Source: an uncultured Planctomycetaceae bacterium
GTDB lineage: Bacteria; Planctomycetota; Planctomycetia; Pirellulales; Pirellulaceae
Reading direction: 5' to 3'
NCBI GenBank assembly: GCA_903927685.1
Contig: CAIYOB010001595.1
Span: 1-13,302, forward strand
Length of the DNA stretch: 13,302 nucleotides
The position numbers and the translations under genes were made by a program. The number at the start of each line of letters is the position of its first letter. The first letter of the stretch is position 1. Shown piece after piece: positions 7,006 to 13,302 of this stretch. A model generated the notes under the pieces. It saw only the letters and a list, made by a program, of their open reading frames with translations, did no database searches and was not told the DNA's origin.

Positions 7006-7859
7006 CAGCGCGCTCCTTCCACCGGCGGCGGCGCCGGCGGGGCGGTCGGCGCGGCTTGGACGCGCAGCCGCCGACGTTTCAGCGGGGCCATCGCATGCTG
7101 AGCCAGGTATGCCGCCTCGGCCACCAGCTGGTCGATGCGATTGCGGAAAATTGCGAACACACCCAGGGCCGGGATGGCGATCAGCAGACCGGCCACCGTG
7201 CTGACCAACGCGTGATAGATCCCGCTGGCCATTTCGCCGGCGCCCGCAGCCCCCTGCGTCGATGCAACTTGATAAAAGGCCATGATCAGGCCCACGACCG
7301 TCCCCAGCAAGCCGACCATCGGAGCGATGTTGCCGATGACCGACAAGTACTCGACGCGCCGGAACAGCCGCGCCGATTGCTCGGCCAACGCATCCTCCAT
7401 CGCCTTCTCGACGGACGGCCAGCCCGTATCCAGTTCAGCCAACCCGTTCAGCAGCACGAACGCCAGCAGACAGGGCTGGTGGCGGCACGCCTGGTCCGCT
7501 TCGACGACTCGTCCTGCCAGCAGCAACTCGCGCACCTGGTCGGCAAGATCCTCGGGCATCAGTTCGCTGCGGCGGATGGTCAGCAGATGCTCGAAGCCCA
7601 AGTAGGCCGCGGTCAAGGACAACGCCAGCAACAGCAGCATAATCGACACGCCGATGGGGCCGCCGGAGAAGATGATGCTGAACAGGCCCTGCGGCCCGTG
7701 CTCGCTGGCGGTCTCCGTACCCGCCGCCGCGGCCGCCGGCTCCGGTTCCGCGGCCAGTGCGGCCGAGACCGTTAAGCAGAAGCCAGCCGCAACGACCGCC
7801 CCCAGCAGCCAGTGTTTTTGTGGGAACAAACGTCCGTCCTTTCCGGTGAAGCGGGCCAT
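7005..7859 (-). CDS. MotA/TolQ/ExbB-family proton-channel protein
   Basis: The protein has 284 residues. Residues 17-37 form a signal peptide or first hydrophobic segment (WLLGAVVAAGFCLTVSAALAA), then an Ala/Glu-rich linker. Membrane helices are near 65-88 (GGPIGVSIMLLLLALSLTAAY), 171-197 (YLSVIGNIAPMVGLLGTVVG onward) and 211-237 (ASGIYHALVSTVAGLLIAIP onward). The NIAPMVGLLGTVVGLI and ALVSTVAGLLIAIPAL blocks are the core pore motifs of ExbB and TolQ. The C-terminus is basic then proline-rich (KRRRLRVQ, PTAPPAPPP). An N-terminal signal with a linker before the pore domain is seen in longer ExbB-like proteins. It follows the TPR gene after 57 bases and overlaps the first ExbD gene by one base. 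No strong ribosome site is visible. Confidence 0.9.
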   Translation of the reverse strand: MARFTGKDGRLFPQKHWLLGAVVAAGFCLTVSAALAAEPEPAAAAAGTETASEHGPQGLFSIIFSGGPIGVSIMLLLLALSLTAAYLGFEHLLTIRRSELMPEDLADQVRELLLAGRVVEADQACRHQPCLLAFVLLNGLAELDTGWPSVEKAMEDALAEQSARLFRRVEYLSVIGNIAPMVGLLGTVVGLIMAFYQVASTQGAAGAGEMASGIYHALVSTVAGLLIAIPALGVFAIFRNRIDQLVAEAAYLAQHAMAPLKRRRLRVQAAPTAPPAPPPVEGAR

Positions 7860-7916
7860 GTCGTGAAAATCCGAAGCACTCCACCAGCCCCGCAGGCAGC
7901 CCGCTCGACGAGCCGG

Positions 7917-8948
7917 CTATGGCGGGGAACTGGTCATTTCTTCCAGGCGTCCGCGAGCTTCGATGGCTGCAGGGGCCGCGGCGTAGTCCCGGACCACCTC
8001 GCCGTACAAGGTCGCCGCTTCCTGCACCTGCCCGATTCTTTCCAATTCGCGTCCCGCCGACAAGAGGGCCGCGGCCGCCAAGCGGCGATCCGTTCCATAC
8101 AGGATCGGGGCCCGCAGGAAGGCCAACGCCGCCTTGTCCGCACTGCCCTTGGCCGACCAAGCCTGGCCGATCAGGTAATACGGGCCGGCTCGCAAGTCGC
8201 CAGGCAAACGCATCAACCAGCCTTCCCAACCCGCGATCTCGTCCGGCGTCGCCGTGGCCAGACGCGTTCGCCACAGCTGGGCCTGGGCCAGCATGGCCAC
8301 ACGCGGGTCGCGGTCGGTCAGCAGACGTTGCAGGGACTGCTCGGCCGCCGCCTGCGGTGCAACCGACAGCAGCCAGCTGGCCCCCAACAGCAGGGACACA
8401 GAATCCTGGGTATTGGCCAGCCAGGCGGCGGCTCGCTGCTGCAAACCCGCGGTGGGCGAGTGGGGCATCCAGGCCAGGGGAATGAGGCGGAAGTAATGGG
8501 TCTGCGAATCGCTGCGCAGCAACCGCAGGAACGCCTCGCCAGCCAGATCAAATTGTTCGAGGGGCCCATAACAGCCGATCAGTTTGGCGACGATCTGCCG
8601 CTGGCCCCAGACTCGCTTCTCGTCCCGCAACGCCTGCTGATAGCTCTGGACCGCCTCGGCCAGACTTCCCTCCCGGACCAGCTGGTCGCCCGTCGTCTCG
8701 GCGGGCGTCCAGTCACTCTGGATCTCGGCAATCCGCTCGGCGGGAATGAGCTGTGGCACCCCCGCGTCGCTGCGGAGCGTCAGTCGCCCGCCGGCATATT
8801 CGACAATCGTCCCCGTCGCGGACGCAACTCGGGACGAGCGTTCCGCGCCCGTCCGATAAGTGACCGTGTCGGCGGCGGCCAGAGGGCCCACGGAAATCGC
8901 GCTCCACAGCAACATCGCCACGCGGGCGGCAGCCCCGGTCCCCGTCAC
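7917..8948 (-). CDS. Secreted TPR-repeat protein of the ExbB/ExbD operon
   Basis: The protein has 343 residues if started at GTG 8948. The frame is open further upstream to 9182 through a repeat element, and an ATG at 8915 is the other likely start (332 residues). I prefer 8948 because it gives a normal signal peptide with a charged start (VTGTGAAARVAMLLWSAISV, cleavage after LAAA); the 8915 start lacks a positive residue. Residues 46-80 look like a small beta domain (TGTIVEYAGGRLTLRSDAGV). Helical repeats follow: TGDQLVREGSLAEAVQSYQQ (86-105) and several more. The last, ALLSAGRELERIGQVQEAAT with LYGEVVRDYAAAPAA (294-328), resembles the TPRs of CpoB/YbgF, a Tol-Pal partner. Its place between the vWA gene and ExbB suggests a periplasmic adaptor for the motor; that role is inferred. 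Confidence 0.72.
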   Translation of the reverse strand: MTGTGAAARVAMLLWSAISVGPLAAADTVTYRTGAERSSRVASATGTIVEYAGGRLTLRSDAGVPQLIPAERIAEIQSDWTPAETTGDQLVREGSLAEAVQSYQQALRDEKRVWGQRQIVAKLIGCYGPLEQFDLAGEAFLRLLRSDSQTHYFRLIPLAWMPHSPTAGLQQRAAAWLANTQDSVSLLLGASWLLSVAPQAAAEQSLQRLLTDRDPRVAMLAQAQLWRTRLATATPDEIAGWEGWLMRLPGDLRAGPYYLIGQAWSAKGSADKAALAFLRAPILYGTDRRLAAAALLSAGRELERIGQVQEAATLYGEVVRDYAAAPAAIEARGRLEEMTSSPP

Positions 8949-8960
8949 CGAGCTTGAGAC

Positions 8961-9112
8961 TCGGGTGCCTGGGGTCGAGCCACGAGGCACGAGTGGCGAG
9001 CCCCCAGTGTCTGCCCCTGGGTGTCGGGTGCCTGGGGTCGAGCCACGAGGTACGAGTGGCGAGCCCCCAGTTACTGCCACTGGGGGCTCGCTGCACTCGA
9101 CCCCAGCCACCC
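8961..9112. repeat. Two direct 48-base repeats plus a degenerate inverted copy
   Basis: Copy 1 is 8961-9008 and copy 2 is 9024-9071. They differ at one base (GAGGCACG against GAGGTACG), 47 of 48 identical. Each begins TCGGGTGCCTGGGGTCGAGC and ends GGCGAGCCCCCAGT. A third, shortened copy lies inverted at 9079-9112 (ACTGGGGGCTCG, then CTCGACCCCAG), so copy 2 and copy 3 can fold into a hairpin. The copies start 63 bases apart, a multiple of three, and the - strand stays open across them (PLVPRGSTPGTR twice), extending the frame of the TPR gene. It fills the 187-base gap between the vWA and TPR genes. It looks like a dispersed planctomycete intergenic element, which needs a genome search. Confidence 0.85.
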
Positions 9113-9135
9113 CAGCACTCCGCCGGGACGGCGCA

Positions 9136-10176
9136 CTATCGCCCCGGCAGACGCGTGACGTCGACGTACACGTGCTGGCCATCGTTCTCCCTCGCTAACT
9201 GAGCCAAGAAGTCGTAGCCGCCCGGGTCCGGGCCCACGCCGAATTCGATGGCGTTAATCACCGTCCCGGCGTTCAGCCGCCGCAGGGACTCGAGGTCCGC
9301 CGCGCTCAACTGCGGCTCGCCGGCGTCGGTCAGGAAAAAGATGACGTCCGGCGCCAGCCGCAGTGCCAGCCGCAGCGGTTCCATGTGCTTCGTCCCGTTA
9401 GCGGCCGGGACATTGCGGACGAACTGAGCGGCCAACGCCTTGTTCTGCTCCGTGGCGAACATCAACTGCGGCGGTTGGGAAGGCGACGGAGTGAACGCGG
9501 TGACTTGCGAGTTGTAGAAGATGATCTGAAACTGGTGGATTGCCTGCAGCGACTGCAGGCTCTTGATCAACTCGGCCTTCGAGGCCGCCAGCGGCCGGCC
9601 CTCAAAGCCGTTCATGCTGTCGGAACGGTCGAACACGTACAGGAATACGCTGCCCTCGCCCTTGGCGCCGAAGACGTACGTCTGGGTGCCCTTGCCCAGC
9701 CGCTTGTCGGCGCCGACGCCGGTTGTCAAGTCGCCTGCGGCCGGCAGCGCGGCTGCAACATCGGCGCCCACGCCCAATCCGGCCAACGCATCGGCTGCGG
9801 GCAACATCGCCGACGCGTTGACCGGCGAATCGGTCGCTGCGGGCAGCAACTCGGCAGCCGCTGGCGCGGTGTCGGCCGTGGCTGCGGTCGTCGCGGCGGA
9901 CGCCGACGCCGCGGACGATTGCTGGTCCTGTTCGTCAAAGTACTCCACCTCGCCGTCCGCCTGGTCGACCAAGACGATTCCACCCGTGCGTGGAGGTTCG
10001 ACAGTAATCCCGCCAGCCGGCATGGGCGTGATCAGGGCGCACAGGACCAGAATGGCGCCGTGCAGCAGTGCGGACAGCAGCCAAGCCGGCGCGCGGAGGC
10101 GGTTGGCGTCGCTCGACTGGGCATACAATCCCAGAGCCAAGCCATCCTCGATCGGTTCTCGCTGCCGCCGCTGCAT
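9136..10176 (-). CDS. Membrane-anchored von Willebrand A protein with TonB-like anchor helix
   Basis: The protein has 346 residues. The ATG at 10176 is chosen over the one at 10212 because CGGAG lies 7 bases before it. Residues 1-30 are cytoplasmic. Residues 31-54 are one membrane helix (AWLLSALLHGAILVLCALIT) containing S35-x-x-x-H39, the S-x-x-x-H pattern of TonB's anchor. An Ala/Thr/Ser-rich linker (about 87-155) follows, then a vWA domain (165-340) with the full MIDAS: D183-R-S-D-S187 (VFDRSDSM), T262 (NGTKHM) and D284 (FFLTDAGEP). The organisation - cytoplasmic tip, one helix, flexible spacer, folded periplasmic domain - copies TonB and TolA, and the gene is followed by TPR, ExbB, ExbD and ExbD genes. 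It may take the TonB place in the motor with a metal-dependent binding domain. The vWA and helix are seen; the motor role is inferred. Confidence 0.85.
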   Translation of the reverse strand: MQRRQREPIEDGLALGLYAQSSDANRLRAPAWLLSALLHGAILVLCALITPMPAGGITVEPPRTGGIVLVDQADGEVEYFDEQDQQSSAASASAATTAATADTAPAAAELLPAATDSPVNASAMLPAADALAGLGVGADVAAALPAAGDLTTGVGADKRLGKGTQTYVFGAKGEGSVFLYVFDRSDSMNGFEGRPLAASKAELIKSLQSLQAIHQFQIIFYNSQVTAFTPSPSQPPQLMFATEQNKALAAQFVRNVPAANGTKHMEPLRLALRLAPDVIFFLTDAGEPQLSAADLESLRRLNAGTVINAIEFGVGPDPGGYDFLAQLARENDGQHVYVDVTRLPGR

Positions 10177-10204
10177 GCAACCACTCCGCTGACCAAGGGC
10201 CAGT

Positions 10205-10219
10205 TGACACATCGTGTCA
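10205..10219. promoter_or_regulatory. Perfect dyad upstream of the vWA gene, possible operator
   Basis: TGACAC (10205-10210) and GTGTCA (10214-10219) are perfect inverted arms around ATC. The site ends 28 bases before the ATG of the vWA gene, where a repressor could block the operon's promoter or a small hairpin could form in the leader. The symmetry does not extend beyond the arms. No clear -35/-10 pair was found next to it, so the function is a guess. Confidence 0.4.
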
Positions 10220-10232
10220 CAGCCCGTTGTGT

Positions 10233-10297
10233 CCTAATCTTTCAGGTAATCTTCGCCGCAAGAGAGATTAAGTGAAAGATTAGGTGAGAGATTAGGC
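10233..10297. repeat. 12-base tandem repeats with a long inverted partner
   Basis: Three tandem 12-mers run along the + strand: GAGAGATTAAGT (10262-10273), GAAAGATTAGGT (10274-10285) and GAGAGATTAGGC (10286-10297). An inverted partner, CCTAATCTTTCA (10233-10244), matches TGAAAGATTAGG (10273-10284) perfectly over 12 bases. Inside it TAATCT (10247-10252) pairs with AGATTA (10265-10270), giving a hairpin with a 2x2 internal loop and a 12-base apical loop. It lies in the 146-base gap between leuS and the vWA gene. Roles could be leuS terminator, mRNA processing site or protein binding. There is no T-tract after the stem. Confidence 0.75.
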
Positions 10298-10322
10298 GGG
10301 AATCTACGGTCGATCGGCCACT

Positions 10323-13157
10323 CTACTTGACCACGAAATTCACCATCCGGCCTGGCACCACCACCACCTTGACGATTTCCTTGCCCTCGATCCACTCGGC
10401 GACTCGCGGATCCGTCCGGGCGGCCGACTCCATCTGCTCCGCGGTCGCCTGGGCCGGCACGCGGATCCGGCCCCGCAACTTGCCTTTGACCTGGACGGGG
10501 ATCTCGATCGTGTCCTCTTTCGTCAACGCCTCGTCGTACGTCGGCCACGGCTCGTAGGCCAGCGTCTGTTCGTGCCCCAGGATTTCCCACAACTCCTCGG
10601 CGATGTGCGGCGCGTACGGCGCCAGCAACAGGACCAGCCGCTCCATCGCCGACCGAGGACGCGCCGGCAACCGCGTGAAGAAGTTCGTGAACTCCATCAT
10701 GCGGGCAATCGCCGTGTTGAAATCCATCCGCGCGGTGTCTTCGGTCACCGCCATGATCGTGCGGTGCAGCATGCGATTCTGCTCGTCGTCGGGCTCGACG
10801 TCCTGTACGGCGGGACTCAAGGCCAGCGTCTCGCTGCGATCGTCCACGATCATCCGCCAGACGCGGTCCAGAAAGTTCCGCACGCCGCTGACGCCGGCCA
10901 TGCTCCACGGCTTGGTGGCCTCCAGCGGCCCCATGAACATCTCGTACAACCGCAACGCATCGGCGCCATAATCTTTCACAATCTGGTCCGGGTTGACCAC
11001 ATTGCCGCGACTCTTAGACATCTTGTACGCGCGGCTCTCGATCCGAATCGCCGGATCCGACTTGAGCACAAAGTTCTCGCCCTGCTTCTCCGCCGCCTCG
11101 GCCTCGACTTTCATCTCAATCACCCGCTGGCCGGAATCCTGCTCGACCAGGAAGCCCTCGGCGTCGCGCGCCAGGCGATTGGAACTGACGGCCGTGCCGT
11201 CCGGGCGGCGATACGCCGTGAACTCCATCTCTCCGAGGATCATGCCCTGGTTGACCAGCCGCTGGAACGGCTCGACCGTGGTCACGTGCCCGCGGTCGAA
11301 CAACACCTTGTGCCAGAAGCGGGCGTACAGCAGGTGCAGCACGGCATGCTCGGCGCCGCCGACGTACAAGTCGACGGGCATCCAGGCCCGTTCTTTGGCT
11401 GGATCCACCAGGGCCTGGTCGTTCAGCGGGTCGATGAACCGCAGATAGTACCAGCAAGACCCGGCCCACTGGGGCATGGTGTTCGTCTCGCGGCGATAGC
11501 GGCGGCCGTCAAGCTCCACATACAGCCAATCCTCCGGGGCTTTGGCCAGCGGCGGCTCCGGCCGGCCGTGCGGCTTGAAGTCATCCAGTGGCGGCAAGTC
11601 CACCGGCAGGTCTTCCGTTGGCACGGCCCGCAACCGCCCCGTCGGCCGGCCCTGGTCGTCCAGTTCATGCAGGATCGGGAACGGTTCGCCCCAGAACCGC
11701 TGCCGGCTGAACAGCCAATCCCGCAACTTGCAGTTGACCGCCTCGCGGCCCAAGCCCCGGGCCGCGAGATCGGCGCTGATCTGCTGCTTGAACGCCGCCG
11801 TCGTCAAGCCGTTGTAGGCCCCCGAGTTCACCGCCGTCCCGTCCTCGGTACTGCACTGGCGACCGGCGAGCACCGCCGCCCGGTCGACGCCCGCCGCGTC
11901 GCCCGGATCGACCACCGCGATGACGGGGATCTCGAACCGCTGAGCAAACTCAAAGTCGCGGGTGTCATGGGCCGGCACTGCCATGATGGCTCCGGTGCCG
12001 TAACTGATCAGCACGTAATCGGCAATCCAGATCGGGACTTCCTGGTCGTTGACGGGGTTGACGGCGTACGAGCCGCTGAACACGCCCGTCTTCTCCTTGT
12101 CCTCTTGCCGGTCGCGGTCGCTGCGGGCCGCCGCTCGCGCACAGTAGGTCTCGACCGCCGCCTTTTGCTCCGGCGTCGTCAGCCGCTGGACAAACGGATG
12201 CTCGGGGGCGATGACCATGTACGTCGCACCGAACAGCGTATCGGGGCGCGTGGTATAGATCCGCAGCACCTCGTCGCCCGGCTTGCGAGGATAGCCCGAC
12301 TGTCCGCGGGCCGCCTTCCAAGCCGCGTACTCCGTGCGCGAGCCGATGTAGAAATCCACTTCGGCGCCGACGCTGCGGCCGATCCAGTCGCGCTGCATCT
12401 GCTTGATGCTCTCCGACCACTGCAGCGCCTCCAGGTCCTTTTCCAGGCGATCCGCATAGGCCGTGATCCGCAGCATCCACTGCCGCAACGGAATCCGCTG
12501 GACCGGATGGCCGCCCCGCTCGCTCTTGCCGTCCTTGACTTCCTCGTTCGCCAGCACGGTGCCCAAGGCGGGACACCAATTGACCAGGGCGTCCGCCTGG
12601 AAGGCCAGCCGATGGTCGTCCTGATACTGCCGGACCGCGTCCTCGCCCTGCTGAGCCACCTCCGCCGGGATCGGCAGTTCGGCGATGGGCCGCCCCTTCT
12701 GCTGCTGCGGATCGAACCAGGTGTCGAACAGCACCAGGAAGATCCACTGCGTCCAGCGGAAGTAGTCGACGTCGGTCGTCGCCAGTTCGCGGTCCCAGTC
12801 GTAGCTGAACCCGAGCATCTTCAGCTGGCGGCGGAACGTCGAGATATTGCGTTCGGTCGACTCGCGCGGCGGCGTGTTCGTCTTGATGGCGTGCTCTTCG
12901 GCGGGCAGGCCAAAGGCGTCGAAACCCATCGGATGCAACACCGACTTGCCCCGCATCCGCTCGAAGCGGCACACAATGTCCGTGGCCGTATAGCCTTCGG
13001 GATGGCCCACGTGCAAGCCGTCCCCGCTGGGGTAGGGGAACATATCCAACACGTAGGCTTTCTGCCCCGCGGGAAGGTCAGGGGCCTGAAAGGTGCGGTT
13101 CCGGTCCCAGTATTTCTGCCATTTCGGTTCGATCAGTGCGGGATTGTAGCGTGGCAT
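10323..13157 (-). CDS. leuS: Leucyl-tRNA synthetase
   Basis: This cytoplasmic class Ia synthetase charges tRNA-Leu with leucine. It has 944 residues. [20 protein letters not shown] opens the protein and [20 protein letters not shown] carries the HIGH motif as H49-V-G-H52. The editing domain shows [12 protein letters not shown] (from about 302) and [18 protein letters not shown], with D398 the conserved editing aspartate. [18 protein letters not shown] is the leucine-enzyme signature near the start. The KMSKS loop is 712-716 ([16 protein letters not shown]). The anticodon-binding helical region follows, then a C-terminal domain ([14 protein letters not shown] onward). It is longer than the roughly 860-residue E. 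coli enzyme, with insertions around 185-210 and just before KMSKS. The ATG at 13157 is preferred; the frame continues to a TTG at 13235, which would place the start inside the promoter. No ribosome site is obvious. Confidence 0.97.
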   Translation of the reverse strand: MPRYNPALIEPKWQKYWDRNRTFQAPDLPAGQKAYVLDMFPYPSGDGLHVGHPEGYTATDIVCRFERMRGKSVLHPMGFDAFGLPAEEHAIKTNTPPRESTERNISTFRRQLKMLGFSYDWDRELATTDVDYFRWTQWIFLVLFDTWFDPQQQKGRPIAELPIPAEVAQQGEDAVRQYQDDHRLAFQADALVNWCPALGTVLANEEVKDGKSERGGHPVQRIPLRQWMLRITAYADRLEKDLEALQWSESIKQMQRDWIGRSVGAEVDFYIGSRTEYAAWKAARGQSGYPRKPGDEVLRIYTTRPDTLFGATYMVIAPEHPFVQRLTTPEQKAAVETYCARAAARSDRDRQEDKEKTGVFSGSYAVNPVNDQEVPIWIADYVLISYGTGAIMAVPAHDTRDFEFAQRFEIPVIAVVDPGDAAGVDRAAVLAGRQCSTEDGTAVNSGAYNGLTTAAFKQQISADLAARGLGREAVNCKLRDWLFSRQRFWGEPFPILHELDDQGRPTGRLRAVPTEDLPVDLPPLDDFKPHGRPEPPLAKAPEDWLYVELDGRRYRRETNTMPQWAGSCWYYLRFIDPLNDQALVDPAKERAWMPVDLYVGGAEHAVLHLLYARFWHKVLFDRGHVTTVEPFQRLVNQGMILGEMEFTAYRRPDGTAVSSNRLARDAEGFLVEQDSGQRVIEMKVEAEAAEKQGENFVLKSDPAIRIESRAYKMSKSRGNVVNPDQIVKDYGADALRLYEMFMGPLEATKPWSMAGVSGVRNFLDRVWRMIVDDRSETLALSPAVQDVEPDDEQNRMLHRTIMAVTEDTARMDFNTAIARMMEFTNFFTRLPARPRSAMERLVLLLAPYAPHIAEELWEILGHEQTLAYEPWPTYDEALTKEDTIEIPVQVKGKLRGRIRVPAQATAEQMESAARTDPRVAEWIEGKEIVKVVVVPGRMVNFVVK

Positions 13158-13198
13158 GAGCGTGGTATCTGTAGAGACTCTTGGACGTAAAGCGAAGC

Positions 13199-13227
13199 AT
13201 TGTACACGGTTCAGGCGTCTTGACCAA
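13199..13227 (-). promoter_or_regulatory. Probable sigma-70-type promoter of leuS
   Basis: On the minus strand TTGGTC (13227-13222) and TACAAT (13204-13199) are separated by exactly 17 bases. The -10 matches consensus at 5 of 6 positions and the -35 at 3 of 6. Transcription from here would give a leader of about 35 bases before the ATG at 13157. The leader shows no riboswitch or T-box-like structure in that length. Confidence 0.5.
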
Positions 13228-13275
13228 CGGGACAAGGCGACTGCGGGGCAGCGCCGGTCCGAGTGCCGCGCACCG

Positions 13276-13302
13276 TAACCCGAAGCGCCAGCGAGAGGGA
13301 CA
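13276..13302. repeat. Possible dispersed intergenic repeat at right edge
   Basis: The last bases, containing ACCCGAAGCGCCAGCGAGAG, resemble short intergenic elements that I recall as frequent in planctomycete genomes (types around CCCGAAGCGnnAGCGAGGGA). There is only one copy here and it is cut by the window edge. The identification rests on memory of related genomes and not on anything inside this window. Confidence 0.3.

Noticed and set aside
8961..9112. Repeats considered as a CRISPR array
   Set aside because: There are only two direct copies with a 15-base gap and one degenerate inverted copy, and no cas genes. This does not fit CRISPR architecture.
8949..9182. N-terminal extension of the TPR protein to the ATG at 9182
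   Set aside because: It would consist mostly of the 48-base repeats, overlap the 3' end of the vWA gene, and place the signal peptide about 90 residues inside the protein. Kept only as an alternative.
10177..10212. Twelve extra N-terminal residues on the vWA protein (ATG at 10212)
   Set aside because: The ATG at 10176 has a good ribosome site (CGGAG, 7-base spacing), while the 10212 start has none convincing and would overlap the dyad at 10205-10219.
10205..10322. Riboswitch or T-box leader near leuS
   Set aside because: The structured region lies downstream of leuS, not in its leader. The true leuS leader (about 35 bases) is too short for a T-box.
10572..13190. Open + strand frame of about 870 codons lying opposite leuS
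   Set aside because: It is antisense to an unmistakable leucyl-tRNA synthetase over its whole length. Its composition (rich in R, Q, H, L, V, A) is what the G/C third-position bias of leuS produces on the other strand.

Overview
The window looks like chromosomal DNA of a high-GC planctomycete, probably a Pirellulales-type lineage. That assignment is an inference. It rests on the gene families (a 3-keto-disaccharide hydrolase with the DUF1080 fold, an exported TIM-barrel 'sugar phosphate isomerase' with a twin-arginine signal, a PQQ-type beta-propeller protein opening with a DWPQFLGPGG-like motif, and a DUF4058 fragment), on strong G/C preference at third codon positions, on weak or absent Shine-Dalgarno sites, and on short intergenic repeats. 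No rRNA, tRNA, CRISPR array or transposase was seen.

Left part (1-6030), mixed strands. A Gfo/Idh/MocA oxidoreductase runs leftward off the window edge. It is divergent from an exported DUF1080 protein (1120-1863, +). Facing that gene is a Tat-exported TIM-barrel protein (2035-3003, -), preceded on the same strand by a PLP fold-type IV aminotransferase (3116-4048, -). Divergent from the aminotransferase is a secreted beta-propeller protein (4253-5530, +). Immediately behind its stop codon lies a DUF4058 gene lacking its N-terminal part (5533-6030, +). Oxidoreductase, DUF1080 and TIM-barrel proteins are the combination expected for oxidation-dependent glycoside breakdown through 3-keto sugars.

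Right part (6113-13157), all leftward. leuS (leucyl-tRNA synthetase) has a recognisable promoter near the right edge. After a 146-base gap carrying a dyad and a 12-base repeat cluster comes a probable energy-transducing operon: a membrane-anchored von Willebrand A protein with a TonB-like S-x-x-x-H anchor helix, a secreted TPR protein, ExbB/TolQ/MotA, and two different ExbD/TolR proteins. The last three genes are joined by TGATG stop-start overlaps. Together they could form a proton-driven inner-membrane motor pulling on a periplasmic or outer-membrane partner, with the vWA protein in the place of TonB or TolA. A 152-base repeat element separates the vWA and TPR genes.

The most interesting points are the vWA/TonB-like hybrid with its ExbB-ExbD-ExbD motor, the truncated DUF4058 gene, and the two repeat clusters around the vWA gene. 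Assignments come from reading the translated sequence by eye; no database search was run.
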